DNA of 64,000 nucleotides from Diphasiastrum complanatum (GCA_029204225.1 CM055102.1:11696718-11760717); one strand, 5' to 3'; positions 44,497 to 56,404 are shown, counted from the first letter of the stretch. Made by a program: numbers and translations. The notes: generated by a model from the letters alone, not told the origin.

Positions 44497-47391
44497 CTAT
44501 GAAGATTTGAGCATTGATCTTGATATAACTCCAAGATTAGATCTATGCTTGATGAAAGCACTTTTGCTCAAAGGCTTGGTGAGTAGATCGGCAATACAAG
44601 AGGACGAGTTGACATGCTCCAAATAGATTTCTCCTCCAATAAGCTTTTCTCTCACAAAATGGTCTGCCACTTCTATGTGCTTGCTTCTTACATGAAATAT
44701 GGGATTATTGGCAAGAGCTTGGGCCGAGATGTTATCACACTTGATCATTGGTAGATCATCCTCCTTGATGCACTTTGGCTCTATTAATAACCTCTTGATC
44801 CAAAGCACTTCTTTGGTAGTTGTAGTGAGTGCTTTGTACTCGGCCTCATATGAAGAGAGAGATAAAGTATCTTGCTTTTTGGAAAGCCAAGATATTAGAT
44901 TGCCTCCAAGAAAGATAGTGTATGCACTAATAGACTTTCGATCCATCTTGTCACTTGCAAAGTCCAAATTCGACTAGCCAATAATGGATAGATCTTCAAT
45001 TTTATAGAGTAGACCATAATCACAAGATGAAGATACATATCTTAGAATCCTCTTGGCCATCTTCCAATGATGGATCTTAGGATCTTGCATAAATTGACTC
45101 AATTTGTGCACACAAAAACTTAGATCGGGCCTAGTAATGGTAAGCCAAATCAAGGAGCCTACAAGACTCATAAAAAGTGTAATGTCCTCAAAGGATATTT
45201 CATCACCTCTATTAGGATCTTTTACAATTTGCTCCATTGGAGTATCTATGCTCTTAGAATTTTCCATATGAAATTTTTTCAACATAGAGTGAGCATATCT
45301 AGATTGGCATATAAAGACATGATTTTCATAAAAATCAATTTCTAGGCCTAGGATGTAATGCATCTCTCCTAGATCTTGCATTTTAAACTCACATCCAAGT
45401 GCTAGCTTGGTTTCATCAACTAGCTTGATACAACTTCCACAAAGAATAATGTCATCAACATAAATTAAAAAAATGACAATATTGCTATCAACAAACTTTA
45501 GATACATGGAAGGATCATAGTCACTAAGAGTAAATCCTAGTGAGATAAGAAAAGAGTTAAGTCTTGAATACCATGATCTTGGTGCTTGCTTGAGTCCATA
45601 AAGACTTTTGAAGAGCAAGCACACTTTGGACTCATCCTTGATGAATCCTTGAGGTTGTTCCATATAGGTCTCCTCCTCAAGATAACCATTTAGAAAAGCA
45701 TTGGATACATCTAATTGGAACACCTTCCACTTGAAAAAACAAGCAAGAGAAATAAGAATTCTTATTGTCACCATCTTTGCAACGGGTGCAAAGGTCTCCT
45801 CATAATCAAGACCATGGATTTGAGCAAATCCTTTGGCACATAATCTTGCTTTATGCTTGTTGATGGTGCCATCATGATTGCACTTGATCCGAAATACCCA
45901 CTTGCAACCAATCACATGCTTGTTGGATGGAGGATCCACAAGCTCCCAAGTATTGTTGGTGATAAATGCATCATACTCTTGCTTCATGGCAACATACCAC
46001 TCCTTGGTATTGAGTGCCTCTTGTACATTCTTTTGCTCTTCATGAGAGACATAAAAAACATAATTAGTGGAATCAAGATCCACTTGTTTGCCTTTGTCAA
46101 CATATGAGAGCCTCTTAGGCTCGGATCTATCTCTCATGGATCTTCTTGGTGAAAAAATCCGAGGAGAGTCCTCTTCAAATCTCGACCCCATCACATGATG
46201 ATTGTCTTCAAAATCAATAATTGATGATGCATCCATAGATTTCTTGATCTCGGCCTCTTCAAATGATGAGTGTTGATCTTCATGAAAGACAACATCTCCA
46301 ATTTCAATAACTTGAGAAGTAGAGAGTATAAAGATTCTATAGGCCTTCTTGGTGGATGAGTATCCAACCATGATCCCTTTGCATGCACTAGGATCTTCCT
46401 TCTTCCTTGTTTCCAAGGGAATATGGACAAAGCATAAGCATCCAAAAACTCTAAGGTGATCAACCTTAGGCTTCTTCAAAAATAAGATTTCATATGGTGA
46501 CTTTCCTCCAAGAGCTATATGTGGGAGCCTATTGCAAAGATAATTTGCACAATTAATGGCTTCTCCCCAAAAATCTTTGGGCAAAGATGCCTCAATTCTC
46601 ATAGATTTTGCAAATTCACATAGAGATCTATTCTTTCTCTCGGCCACTCCATTTTGAGATGGAGAGTAGGCACAAGAAAACTCTCTTTTAATGCCTTCAA
46701 GCTCACAAAAATCTTGAAATTTATTGGAGATATATTCACCACCTCCATCACTTCTAAGAGCTTTAATTTTGAATGAGAATTGCTTCTCTACATAAGCTTT
46801 GAAAATAAGGAAATGATCAAACACCATAGATTTAGAAGCAAGAAGATATATCCAAGTGAATCTTGTGTAATCATCAATGAAAGTAACAAAACAAGTGGCT
46901 CCTCCCTTGCTTGTAGTTGATGAGAAATGCACATCCGATTGGATTAACTCCAAAGGATGCTTGCTTTTGATAGAAGATCTTGTAAATGGCTTTTTGTGAG
47001 ATTTAGCAATAGCACAAGCCTCACAAGGCTTGATCTTCTTGGAGAGTTTCTTTGGCAAGCCAATAGCTTTGGCTTCTTTGATCATAGAGAGCATGGATTT
47101 GTAGTTGGGATGTCCCAACCTCCTATGCCATAATTCCTCCATAGAGAGCTTGTTCACAAGAGCAACATTACAAGCATTCAAATACACATTTGGATCTAGT
47201 TTATAGATGCCACCAAATCTAGATCCTAATGCAAGTATCTCATCATTCTTCTTGATAGTGCAAGTATCAACATTGAATTTTACATCAAGGCCATTATCAA
47301 GCAATTGGCCAGCACTAATAAGATTCTTGGTAAGCTTAGGTACATAAAGAACTCTAGAGAGAGAAAGAACTTTAGAGGATGCAAACTTCAA
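44497..47391 (-). pseudogene. Ty1/copia pol: integrase, reverse transcriptase, RNase H
   Basis: One long frame broken by a single TAG at 44974-44976. Order, N to C: end of protease region; gag-pre-integrase finger (ELWHRRLGHPNYKSM ... CEACAIAKSHKKPF); integrase core (LIQSDVHF, FIDDYTRFTW, LRSDGGGEYIS, YSPSQNGVAERKNRSL: the DDE triad is visible); RT (WVFRIKCNHDGTINKHKARL, QLDVSNAFLNGYLEEETYMEQ, LIYVDDIILCG with the YVDD box); RNase H (DRKSISAYTIFLGGN, SLSSYEAEYKAL, FHVRSKHIEVADHFVRE, IADLLTKPLS). The TAG falls where copia RNase H has an aromatic residue after IG. The N-terminal edge lacks an ATG because gag-pol is normally one polyprotein. The frame differs from gag across a short damaged junction at 47391-47410. 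Confidence 0.93.
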
Positions 47392-47402
47392 GGGAATGTT
47401 CC

Positions 47403-48461
47403 CTAATCATTTGCAGTGTATATTGATTTCTTGACTCCAACATAAGGTGAAATAGAAGAGAAAGAGTCCTTGGAGCTACACATATGTGAAGAGGCTCCAC
47501 TATCAATATACCATAGGCCGTCCTTCTTGAAAGGAGTAGATGAGAAACTCGAGACCATAAGAGATCCCTCTCCATCACTTGCAATAGTGTCTTCCTTCTC
47601 ATTGGTAATATTGGCTTGCTTGAGTTGATTCTTCTTTTTGAAGCAATTGGTGGCATAATGACCTTTCTTGCCACAATAAAAGCACTTGATCTTCTTCTTC
47701 TTGAGCTTGGATGATGAAGCATTAGAGGAATCATCTTCCTCCTCATCTTTGTCTTTGGATTTGACTTTGTCCTTGCTTGAGGATTGTTGATGTTGGTTCT
47801 TGCTCCTCCCTTTGTGCTTATCCTTGGCAAAGAGAGCTTTGCAATCATTATGAGTGAGAGAAAGCTTGTCCATCCTCAAGAGCTTGTACTCTTGTCTTGA
47901 TTCTTCTGAAATTAGCACACTTTGGAGAGCCTCCAAACTTTGTAGCTCCTCCTTAATGGCATAGGATTGGACAAGGTTATCAAATTCACTTCTCAAGCCA
48001 TTGAGAATGACTTGAACTAGCTCATTTTGATTGATGGAATCACCAATGCAAGCAAGCTCTCTATGAATATCTTTTACTCTCAAAACATAACTAGATGCAC
48101 TCTCATCACTCTTTTGGCTACTTTGAAATATTTGATTCTTAAGAGTGAGAAGCCTAGAGGTATTCTTAGCCTCATAGATAGTCTTGAGACAATCCCAAGC
48201 TTCTTTGGCTGTTGTACAAGTACCTATCTCCCTCAATATCTCATTAGAGACATTCATCTTAATGTAGTGGAGAGCCATCCTAGATCTCTTTTTGTATTTT
48301 TGAACCTCTTGAAGAACTTGTGGTTCTTCTTCAAGGCCAAGAACTATGTCCATCACGTCTTGAAGGATCAAGATGGACTCCATTCTCATTTTCCAAATTG
48401 AATAATTTGAAGTGGTCAATCTTTCACTTGGTTCCAACAAGGATGAACCCATTGAAGACAT
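47403..48461 (-). CDS. Ty1/copia gag with protease start
   Basis: Start chosen at ATG 48461 (MSSMGSSLLEPSERLTTSNY); the frame is open upstream to 48515. A UBN2-type capsid region follows (IWKMRMESIL, LKTIYEAKNTSRLLTLKNQI, RELACIGDSINQNELVQVIL). A Lys/Ser-rich linker precedes the nucleocapsid knuckle CFYCGKKGHYATNC (CX2CX4HX4C). Next comes the aspartic-protease active site LWYIDSGASSHM. The frame ends at TAG 47403 shortly after YTAND, where pol resumes in another frame, so the protease is disrupted in this copy. Confidence 0.9.
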   Translation of the reverse strand: MSSMGSSLLEPSERLTTSNYSIWKMRMESILILQDVMDIVLGLEEEPQVLQEVQKYKKRSRMALHYIKMNVSNEILREIGTCTTAKEAWDCLKTIYEAKNTSRLLTLKNQIFQSSQKSDESASSYVLRVKDIHRELACIGDSINQNELVQVILNGLRSEFDNLVQSYAIKEELQSLEALQSVLISEESRQEYKLLRMDKLSLTHNDCKALFAKDKHKGRSKNQHQQSSSKDKVKSKDKDEEEDDSSNASSSKLKKKKIKCFYCGKKGHYATNCFKKKNQLKQANITNEKEDTIASDGEGSLMVSSFSSTPFKKDGLWYIDSGASSHMCSSKDSFSSISPYVGVKKSIYTAND

Positions 48462-49201
48462 TTGAAGTGAAGAAAACTCAAATGATGAACAATAAATGTT
48501 GTTACACACTCTCAATAGGATCCAATAATTGAGTACAATCTCCTCCTATGAAAGATCTTGCAACTATTTGTGAATTGATTCTCACTAGCTACTCAAATCT
48601 CTCTAAAACAAGATCTATTTCACATCAAATGATGGAGTATAGGCAAAGTTAGGATCTAACACTCTTAGCACGTGTGAAATATACTAAGAAACCAAATTTG
48701 ACTCAAATACAATGATATTGCATGAAACAAAATGGCTAAGATCTCAAAATAGTGCCTAGATCACATATAGATGAGATTGGCAAGCATACAACTATGATTT
48801 TGGATCAACCAAGCAATCTCTTGACCAAACCAAATGTGTCCACCCAGGTCTAGGTCCCCTACCTAACCCTCTTCAAAAGCTTATAACTTTTGATTGGCTC
48901 AACCAAATGAAATGAAACTGATTGCAACAAAAACTAGACAAAAATAGCTTCAAAACAAGCTATCAAGCAAGATAAATGGATCAAACATGAGAGAGAACTT
49001 ATAAACTGAAATTGGATGTTCCTCACACGTGTCTGAGCACCTGATTCCGTACAGTACCAGGTCAGACCCAATCAATGTCCTTTTGATCTCTTTTGATCCA
49101 AGATTGAACAAGATAGCTAGGAAAATGGGCCTTGACAACTTCTAGCTCAAGATTGATGAAAAAATTTTCACTTAGATGGATCAAAATGCATGGTAACCTT
49201 A
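48462..49201 (-). other. Copia untranslated leader between PBS and gag
   Basis: About 740 bp between primer-binding site and gag start, expected to hold packaging signals. No coding motif. Confidence 0.6.
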
Positions 49202-49218
49202 GGTAGGCTCTGATACCA
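49202..49218 (-). promoter_or_regulatory. Primer-binding site (initiator tRNA-Met)
   Basis: Minus strand TGGTATCAGAGCCTACC directly abuts the 5' LTR end at 49219. Confidence 0.93.
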
Positions 49219-49955
49219 TGTTGAATTTCACACGTGTGGATTGTCCACAACATGTACTTGTGATCTCCTAAGGTGTGTAGATGCACCAAGATCAAGACTA
49301 GATTGAGATTCAAAATCAATCTTAGATCCTATGGCAAAAACACACTACTACATGCATTCAATCACTTCCAACTCTCACTCACACGTGTGGGAAGTATTCA
49401 AAAAATAATCTAAGTAAAAACAAGTTGCTCTCCTTGGATAGAGAGAGAAAATGCATCATGAGCTCTCGGGTAGAGAGAGAAAGCTAGAAATCCAATAACT
49501 CACAAAATCCATGAAATCACCAAATCAATTAGATTCAAAATGAGGAGTACAATGATACTAGTAGGTCCACGAGCTACCACTATGCTTAACTATGATTGGA
49601 CCATATTTTTTCACCTCTTGATCCTATTGGATCATTGATCCATGCACCTCTTAATTCTATTGGACTATATTCAAGCACACCTCAATTTCCTATTGGACCT
49701 CACAAGGTTCCACCTCTAAATTCTATTGGACCTCTTGGAATTCATCAAACAAAAGCTTTACACTTGTCTACACTCTAATTGGCACGTGTTTAGCCTCTTA
49801 CTCTATTTTGGCTCAATAGTGGCATTACAAGTGGAAATGCATAATTTGCCATCTATGCCAAATTTATTCCTATCAACATCCTACACCTAGATGCTTGATG
49901 TAAAAAACATAAGACCCCTATATCTAACATAGATAATCTTTTTCAATTCTTCACA
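49219..49955 (-). repeat. 5' LTR of copia element (intact, 737 bp)
   Basis: In element orientation starts TGTGAAGAATTG and ends GAAATTCAACA (TG...CA). It should contain the promoter and polyadenylation signals. It served as reference to define the insertion in the 3' LTR. Confidence 0.95.
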
Positions 49956-49960
49956 AACCC
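49956..49960. repeat. Target-site duplication (right) of copia element
   Basis: AACCC, matching 39393-39397. Confidence 0.9.
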
Positions 49961-50350
49961 CATTGGGTTTCAATTATGTTAATGACTTTGTATGCTTTGC
50001 AACAAATTTCTATTGTGTTTAAGAAACATGAGTAATAAAGTTTTGTCAAGCCTTTGGATAGATAAAATTAGATTCCCTCATTTTGTCTCCATAGAGAAGA
50101 ATTGGATCGTAATTATTTTTGGACCCATTTTTTGTGACCAAGAGGAGGGGCATTTATGTTCCGTACCTTTTGAATCTTAGGTCGCATAAGTTATTGCTTT
50201 TGACATTCAATTAACCTTGGTTTTTACTGAAAGTATCTCTTGTAGTTATTGGCTCTATTGAATCACATTGTCTTTTCTAGAAAATGCAGTAAGGTGCCTT
50301 ACGATCTCTTTTCATTTTTTAAATCTCATTTTCTTTGCAATTTAACTATT
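49961..50350. other. Intergenic DNA
   Basis: No recognised gene. Before the copia insertion it was continuous with the sequence left of 39393. Confidence 0.4.
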
Positions 50351-50678
50351 TTTGCTATGCTTAGCATAACAAAAAAATTTCATGTACAAACCTTTTGTAT
50401 CTCTACGCTTGCCATGTTGAGTAATTCAAAAGACCGTCACATTTGCTTTTTGCTATGCACAATATAGCAAACAATGAATCTCACAAGCTTTTGTTATGCT
50501 CAACATAGCATATGCAATCTTATGCCTCACTTTCGCTATGCTCACTGGCATAGCAAAAAGAATTCATGAACGGTCTTTGCTTTGCTCAACATAGCTAAAG
50601 CTTTTGAACACGAAGCATTTGTTATGCTTGTCATAGATAAGTAAACAATCACTACATATTCTTATCACTAGCATAACA
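50351..50678. repeat. Array of six to seven short hairpins (TTTGCTATGC / GCATAGCAAA)
   Basis: Related inverted repeats occur at 50351-50373, 50450-50470, 50491-50510, 50531-50557, 50577-50598, 50618-50640 and a degraded one at 50660-50678. Arms are variants of TTTGCTATGC and (C)ATAGCAAA with loops of 3-8 nt, often CTCAAC or similar. Spacing is about 40-100 bp. Sequences between hairpins are also partly similar, so it is a degraded tandem repeat with a palindromic core. Confidence 0.8.
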
Positions 50679-52262
50679 ATATGTATTTTCTTTTTGTATT
50701 ACTTCATGTTTATGATAGGTTATTTTTATATGAACGAACTAGATATTTGCATATTATCAATATTTGCATGTTTTAATATGAATTTTATTCATTTTTTGTT
50801 AATACTTGAATTAAAATATTTCTTTGTTATAAATTTTAAAACAAATTGCATATTTGATTTTGATATTTGAAATTTTCAAAATGTTAAAAATATCTTTTAA
50901 CTTTGCCAGAAAATATGAGTAGGTGAAAATGAAACACAAAAGCAAAAATGTGTTCTATTTCACAAATGAAACAAGCAAATTTTTTTGTTGAGTTTTTATT
51001 TTTACAACTCAAAAAATTGATCGTGGAGATGCCCCTGTTCAAAGTTTAGAGTAACATTCTCCTTGATAAGCTTGAGGAGGAGGATGAGGAGGGAGTCTAC
51101 AAAATTTCTTGTAAAAAAAGTGGATAAGAACATTTTGATTTACATTTTGGACTATTTACACTTGTATTTAACGACACCTTGGATTCCAAAAGTAGCTTTC
51201 AACTACTCTAATATTTGAAATGATTCAAACTTGACAATCACCATTGAACACTATGTGAATTTCGTAAAAATCTTTTTGAAATTCTTTATTTACAAAATTA
51301 AACTATGTTGCCATACTTGTCAATCTTGATAGACGAAAAAAAATTCAAAATAAAATATAGAATTCGTGTTGGTGGGCCAAATCCACAATTAAATAGATCA
51401 AATGTCCAAAAAAGATTTCAAGAGGCTTAGATGCAAGCAAGACATTTTTTTACCAACGTTTCAAAATATTATTAAGAATTTTTACATGCCAAATCCAAGT
51501 GTGTCGTTAAAACAATGTACATATGATTTTCGAGATTAAATGAAAAACTTCTAATGAAATAGAGAGTTTTATAGCTGATATTAATGACATAAGCTTTCAT
51601 CAACAACTTAATATTAAATGTAATAAAACTAAAATCAACTTTTTGAAGTTCTATTTTTGTTTAATGTCTCTTACTTGCATCATTGTCTCCTTTGAAAGCC
51701 CTGTTAGAAAAAAAAAACATAATAATAATTTTTTTAGTTTTTGTTTTTTTAAAAACATCATGATATTGATCCAACTAACTCATTAACTTTTTTGGGATCG
51801 AGCATTCAAACAACTTATCGATTTTTTGATGAATTTGATCAACATTGGATGGACTTTTTTGAAAAACAAAAAATCAATTTGCTCAACCTTGGAAATGCAT
51901 CTTCAACTAAAGAATTTCAATGGTCTTTCAAATCAACAACCACCACCACCACTAAACCTTCAAGATTTCACAAAATAATGAATTTTTATTACTTGTGTGA
52001 GGCAAGAAAAGTGAGATTTATTTGGTTTCAAAAAAACATTGACAAACTATCAAAGTTAACAAAATTAAGTAGTATTATGACCTTAATGAAATTCAAATTG
52101 AGAGTCTTGTTACACTTTTGGCTTCTGAAAATAGCAGAAGACAATCATTTTATTTGCAGAAGTACTTGGATTCATTCTAAACAATAACTCGACATTAGTA
52201 TTATGAATCAATTGATTGCACACGATGTCATTCAATGTTTTTTTTTTTTAAATATTAATTGC
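50679..52262. other. AT-rich intergenic DNA
   Basis: A plus-strand open frame (51792-52187, non-ATG start, Lys/Phe-rich with a poly-Thr run) has no recognised domain. No other signal. Confidence 0.35.
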
Positions 52263-52582
52263 TCATAGATTGAACTGGCTTGGCTCTTAAGCTGACTGCT
52301 AGGGGAAACTACCGATGCTTCCATAGCGTATGAATTGTTCCTTATGAGTTCCATGCTTCAATTGGAGGCTACAAATCTGATTATCAAATATTAGCTAGCT
52401 GAATAGTGCAAGCAGAATATGCAAAAGGAGCACAAAAAATGATAAAATGTGCCTACATCTAAGAGTTGATTATTTTTCAGACTCTTACAAAAATTGATTT
52501 TTAACAATCTGTATGATACAAACTATCAGTAGTTTTCCCTACTGGTCAGCTTTATAGCCAAGCGAGTTCAATATAACCATAA
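52263..52582. repeat. Inverted-repeat (MITE-like) element, about 320 bp
   Basis: The left arm (about 52270-52330, from TTGAACTGGCTTGGCT) pairs with the complement of the right arm (about 52517-52580, TTGAACTCGCTTGGCT) at roughly 80 % identity over about 55 bp. A GATTAT...TAGCTAGCTGAATA sequence occurs inside the element (about 52379) and again just outside (about 52588). Confidence 0.55.
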
Positions 52583-53568
52583 AAATATGATTATCCAATA
52601 ATAGCTAGCTGAATAATGCCTGCAGTCACAATCAGGGTTTCCGTCGGCTTTGGGAGAATGGACCCCTGAGAACTTGTGCAGAACTTGTGCAACTGCTATC
52701 AAATGCTTGAGAAAATAAAGGGACAGAGATCTTAGATAGCAGAGAAGGCGGCTTACCGAGAAGTAGACTAATCAAAAAAGGAAAATTGCCTATACAGAAG
52801 ATGTTTTGGAAGAAGAGCAATTTTGAGCCATTCATAAATCCGCACTTCAGTAGTGCTAAGGGATTTATCTGTTCAAATAGACACATGACTACAAAAAGTG
52901 CCAACTTTTAGTCTTTTTCCAAGAATGTACATGTCATGATAGCATCAGGGAGCAGTCATCATAAGCACTGTACAGAAAAACAAGAAAAAATGGTAAATCA
53001 TCATCGCAATTTCAAATTTGTTAGTTAAGTGCAGCTCTTTTCTGCTTGCATTTAACAATATCCAAGCTCACACCAAGATTCGACAACAAACGTATTTAAT
53101 GCACATAAAAACTAGTGTGATTCTGGTGCTGCATGTACTTGAAGGTTACCATAAGTTCATGCAAGACAGCTTGTGTTGATCTGTAGAGGTAAAGGATCCC
53201 TGCAGAAAATGCAATTTATAATGTGATCCTCAAAATTCAAATGATTTTTACAAAGGAATACCCCCTTAAAATATTGGAAACTAACGTAATGCACACAAGC
53301 CTGCCATAGCAAGAGCACAGCATCACTGCTGATTCAGCAACTGAAGCAAACCGGCCTCATCAAAGATTAAACTAAACAATTAGAGCTGAAGTGCACATGC
53401 ATGCTCTTGGAAGAAAGGAGTAGCGTTAGCTTGCAATCATGAGAGACACATAGTCAAGTGACAACATGATATATTCCCTGATGTGCTAGCAGAAAGGAAT
53501 TGATTGAGAGCATTTCAAGGAATCTCCACGGTAAGGAGAAACTTCAATAGATATTCCTCTCAACATTA
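52583..53568. other. 3' flank of transporter gene
   Basis: Downstream of the transporter stop on the minus strand, so the first few hundred bases left of 53569 are probably its 3' UTR. The minus frame 52904-52632 has no motif. Confidence 0.4.
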
Positions 53569-54776
53569 TCATTTTGAAAACTTCATGTGCAAGTTGGCAG
53601 TAGTAGTTGGTAAAATAGGTTGCACATTTTGACCAGATTTAGTGTAGTGAGGATCGTGGATTCTCTTTTTCCGTTCGTAGTATTTAAGTACTGCATACCA
53701 GATTCCACCAAAGGTGTTCATAGATATTCCAGCTACAACAAGAGGGGTAACCTTCAAACCTCCAAGGATGAAGAAGCCTAAAACCTGCATCCGATGGATC
53801 AGGAATATGAACAAATCCTGCTCAACCCATTGGAAAACTCCTCAATGAACTACAAATAAAAACATACTAATGCAAATAAAATCTCAGCTCGGTGACACAA
53901 AATGATAGATCAAGGAAACTTTTTCCAAAAGTTCAAACAAACTTAAGTGCTACCATCAAAACGTTTACTACATTTGATGACACAAAGAAAAGCTCGATGC
54001 ATTAGACCAAAACTTTCTTCATCCAACATCACCGTCTACATTGACAAAATCTAATCCATACTTACTGAAGAAACTACACCCTTCATTGCTCCCACGACTG
54101 TTGTCGTTAATGCTGAATTCCATAGGGTGCACAGAAAAAGTGTATAGTTCAACAAGGAACCCATGATGAGAGAGAACACCACCAGAGGGAAAAAAAATCT
54201 GGAAGACGTGAGTAGTCCTTCAAACGCAGAAAATGCTGCAAATGCTTCACCAGTACCTAAAATCAATATTAGAAGTACAGGTAATGATAATGTTGCATTG
54301 TAGAGCAATAGCTCATTTGAATTGAATCCTTTGTCACTGCCACTTTTCTCCACTAATGTTAAATAAGTGGTTTGCAGCACACAGCTAATTAGAGCCATTG
54401 AGTAACCCAAGATATCAAAGCTAACATCTCCAATGCCAGCGATGAAACAACCAGCCACGATAGTAAACACTGCATACAAAACCTTTCGCGAAGGAGTGGC
54501 ATCCCCAATCACAAATTTCACGATAATAATCATGACTGGTGTAAGGCGCTTCAGGGCATTAAAAATGGGAATTTTCAAGACTTGCAAACCAGCCAAAGAG
54601 AAAGCAACATTTGCATTGTAGAAGAAAACAACAGGAATGAGAATCTTCGCAGAGCTTGAATCAAATGGTCGTACACTCATGATTCCTGAATAGCTACCAG
54701 TATATACAATCAAAATTGAAGCTGCCATTTGTAGCATCAACAATGTGTTTGAATAAGGCCATAGCTGAAGAACACC
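53569..54776 (-). CDS. Nucleotide-sugar transporter (DMT/TPT family), 3' exons
   Basis: Two exons. Exon A (54776-54066, 237 codons) follows a TATGTTCAG acceptor and ends at TCTTCA/GTAAGT. Exon B (53784-53569, 71 codons plus stop) follows GATGCAG. The junction is phase 0 and reads KGVVSS-VLGFFILGG. Exon A contains FYNANVAFSLAGL, FNALKRLTPVMI, GDVSFDILGYSMALISC, TYLTLVEKSGSDKGFNSNEL and NYTLFLCTLWNSALTTT, typical of plant Golgi/ER nucleotide-sugar antiporters. Exon B carries the last membrane helix (GISMNTFGGIWYAVLKYYER) and a Lys/Arg-rich cytosolic tail (KKRIHD). About eight hydrophobic segments are visible of the ten usual. Family members exchange UDP- or GDP-sugars for the nucleoside monophosphate; the substrate cannot be told here. 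The 5' exons (about two helices) are not found in the remaining 9 kb, which is filled with hAT units: either a very long intron or a 5'-truncated gene. Confidence 0.85.
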
Positions 54777-55972
54777 CTGAACATAGCAGAATGAGAATAA
54801 TTAGAGAAGTTTACTTGAGTTGAAATTTTTAAGTCTCAAAACAGTTAGCCAGATCATGAAACTACACATTTGCTAGTGTGACTTTTTTCAAAAAAACAGT
54901 TCTAATGTAAATACAGAAACATGTAACCCATTCAGTCATTCAACCCTAAGATCATTCAGCAATCATGCACGCCCAACAAAAGGTCATTCAATAATGAAAA
55001 CACTATGATCTCTCTGTTCTCAACAGGAAGCTCACTCTCACTACCTCATATCTGGATTCTAGGGCTTCTAAGGCTTATGCTTGCTATTTCTTTCATCACT
55101 TGACCTCAAGTATTGGCCTTAGATTGAAATCGACCAACTAACTCATCCTAGTTGCCCATTCCAGAATGGAACGCATTCCTACCAAAAAAAAAAATTTAAC
55201 AAATACACATTTTTTAAACAAAGGAATCAACAGAGTACGAATTATATTTCAGATTACAGGTTCAGCAGACTATGGTGGAGCATCTTCAGCTGGTAAACGA
55301 GTAAATAATCTGGTCATCTTGTTTACTGATGAGCTTCTTGTTCTAGATATGTGAGGAGGAAGTATTGGTGATGTCTCTACACTTTCAGAATGTCCACCAA
55401 ACGTGCTTTTCTTTAAGATTAAGATAATAACTACTTAGAGACAAAAAAAAGTCCCCATCAAGAAACCCCCCCCCCCCTCCCCCCCCAAAAAAAAAAACTA
55501 AGATTTTTAAGGGAGGGAGCATATCTTTTTTTAACACTCCTCACCCTTTTTTGTCACATGGCAAAACCCACTCACCCATCTCCCCCGAGCACTTAAACCA
55601 TCGGCCTCTTGCCCAAACAACGTCGCGTTAATAGTCCGCCTACTTTGTACATTCAAAGGCGATTGTAATAAATGTAGCAGATAGCATTTATATCAATTAG
55701 AACGATCAACTAACTGAGTGAGACTCTCAATTCTAATCAGATTTACTATTGCTAGCGTTATTACACTCAACGAACAAGCTGAAGTTATTACTTCAAGCTA
55801 TTGTACTCATTTTCAATCAATCAGAGTGCAAATTCAGTCTACACTATTGTTTTGTTCATTTGCGCATTTGTATTGAATTCTTCTTGATAATTTGTTGGTA
55901 ACTGACATGCTTCCAATCCTCAACCACTGCTCGCTCCAACTTCCACTGCCGATCCTCACGATTTCTGACAGT
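54777..55972. other. Intron or 5' flank of transporter gene
   Basis: No further transporter exon recognised. A mixed homopolymer run, C at 55466-55486 with one T, then A at 55487-55497, may be an assembly-sensitive spot. The plus frame 55166-55354 has no motif. Confidence 0.4.
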
Positions 55973-56155
55973 TTCAGGGCACTTTGAGACCGCATTTTGA
56001 CTGCAAAGGACCACATTAGGTCCGTTTGCAGTCATTGACGGCCATTTCAGGGCACTTCCGACCATCTGAGACCGCATTAGGACCGCCCGTCAACAACGGG
56101 CATACCCACCGGATCGTCGGCCGTCCATTGTCCGTCAACGACGGGCACTCTTTAC
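55973..56155. repeat. Short imperfect repeats and hairpins left of hAT unit A
   Basis: CAGGGCACTT...GAGACCGCATT occurs twice (about 55975 and 56047). GTCAACRACGGGCA occurs twice (about 56090 and 56135), with CCCGTCAACAACGGG able to form a hairpin. Confidence 0.5.
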
Positions 56156-56187
56156 TAGTATATATATATATATATATCATAGTGTCA

Positions 56188-56278
56188 CGTGGTACCGCCA
56201 TTATGGTACCGCGGTACCATAATGGTGATACCGCGGTTATGGTGCCGCCCTCAGACCAGCGGTACCAAGGCGGCACCA
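56188..56278. repeat. Palindromic end cluster (GGTACCGCGGTACC)
   Basis: 56198-56225 is a perfect 28-bp palindrome centred on CCGCGG. It is flanked by a further pair GGTGCCGCC / GGCGGCACC and by near-matching outer arms GTGGTACCGCC / GGCGGCACCAC, so the whole 90 bp can fold back on itself. Confidence 0.8.
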
Positions 56279-56404
56279 CAAAAGTAATATTTTTTATTTT
56301 TTTTATTTTTTTAAAATAAAAAACCCTTTTCACAGGCTAATACAGGGTAAAAAATTCAGGAAAAAAAAGGGTTAGGGTTTAGAAAAAAGATGTTACTGTA
56401 CAGG

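Larger units (their letters stand above)
39398..49955 (-). mobile_element. Complete, young Ty1/copia retrotransposon with nested insertion
   Basis: Minus-strand element with LTRs starting TGTGAAGAA and ending TTCAACA (minus orientation), 5-bp TSD AACCC, PBS, gag, pol and PPT. The 5' LTR is 49219-49955. The 3' LTR (39398-39508 plus 43854-44478) is split by a 4345-bp terminal-inverted-repeat element. The two LTRs differ at about 13 positions in 737 bp, so insertion is fairly recent. Coding defects: gag and pol are in different frames with missing sequence at the protease, and there is one in-frame TAG before RNase H. This copy is probably non-autonomous. Without the nested element it is about 6.2 kb. 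Confidence 0.95.

Noticed and set aside
50351-50678. CRISPR-like array
   Set aside because: Units are variable hairpins with uneven spacing, no constant repeat, and plant context.
52632-52904. 90-codon minus-strand ORF near the transporter 3' end
   Set aside because: Hydrophobic low-information sequence without family resemblance, lying in the probable 3' flank.
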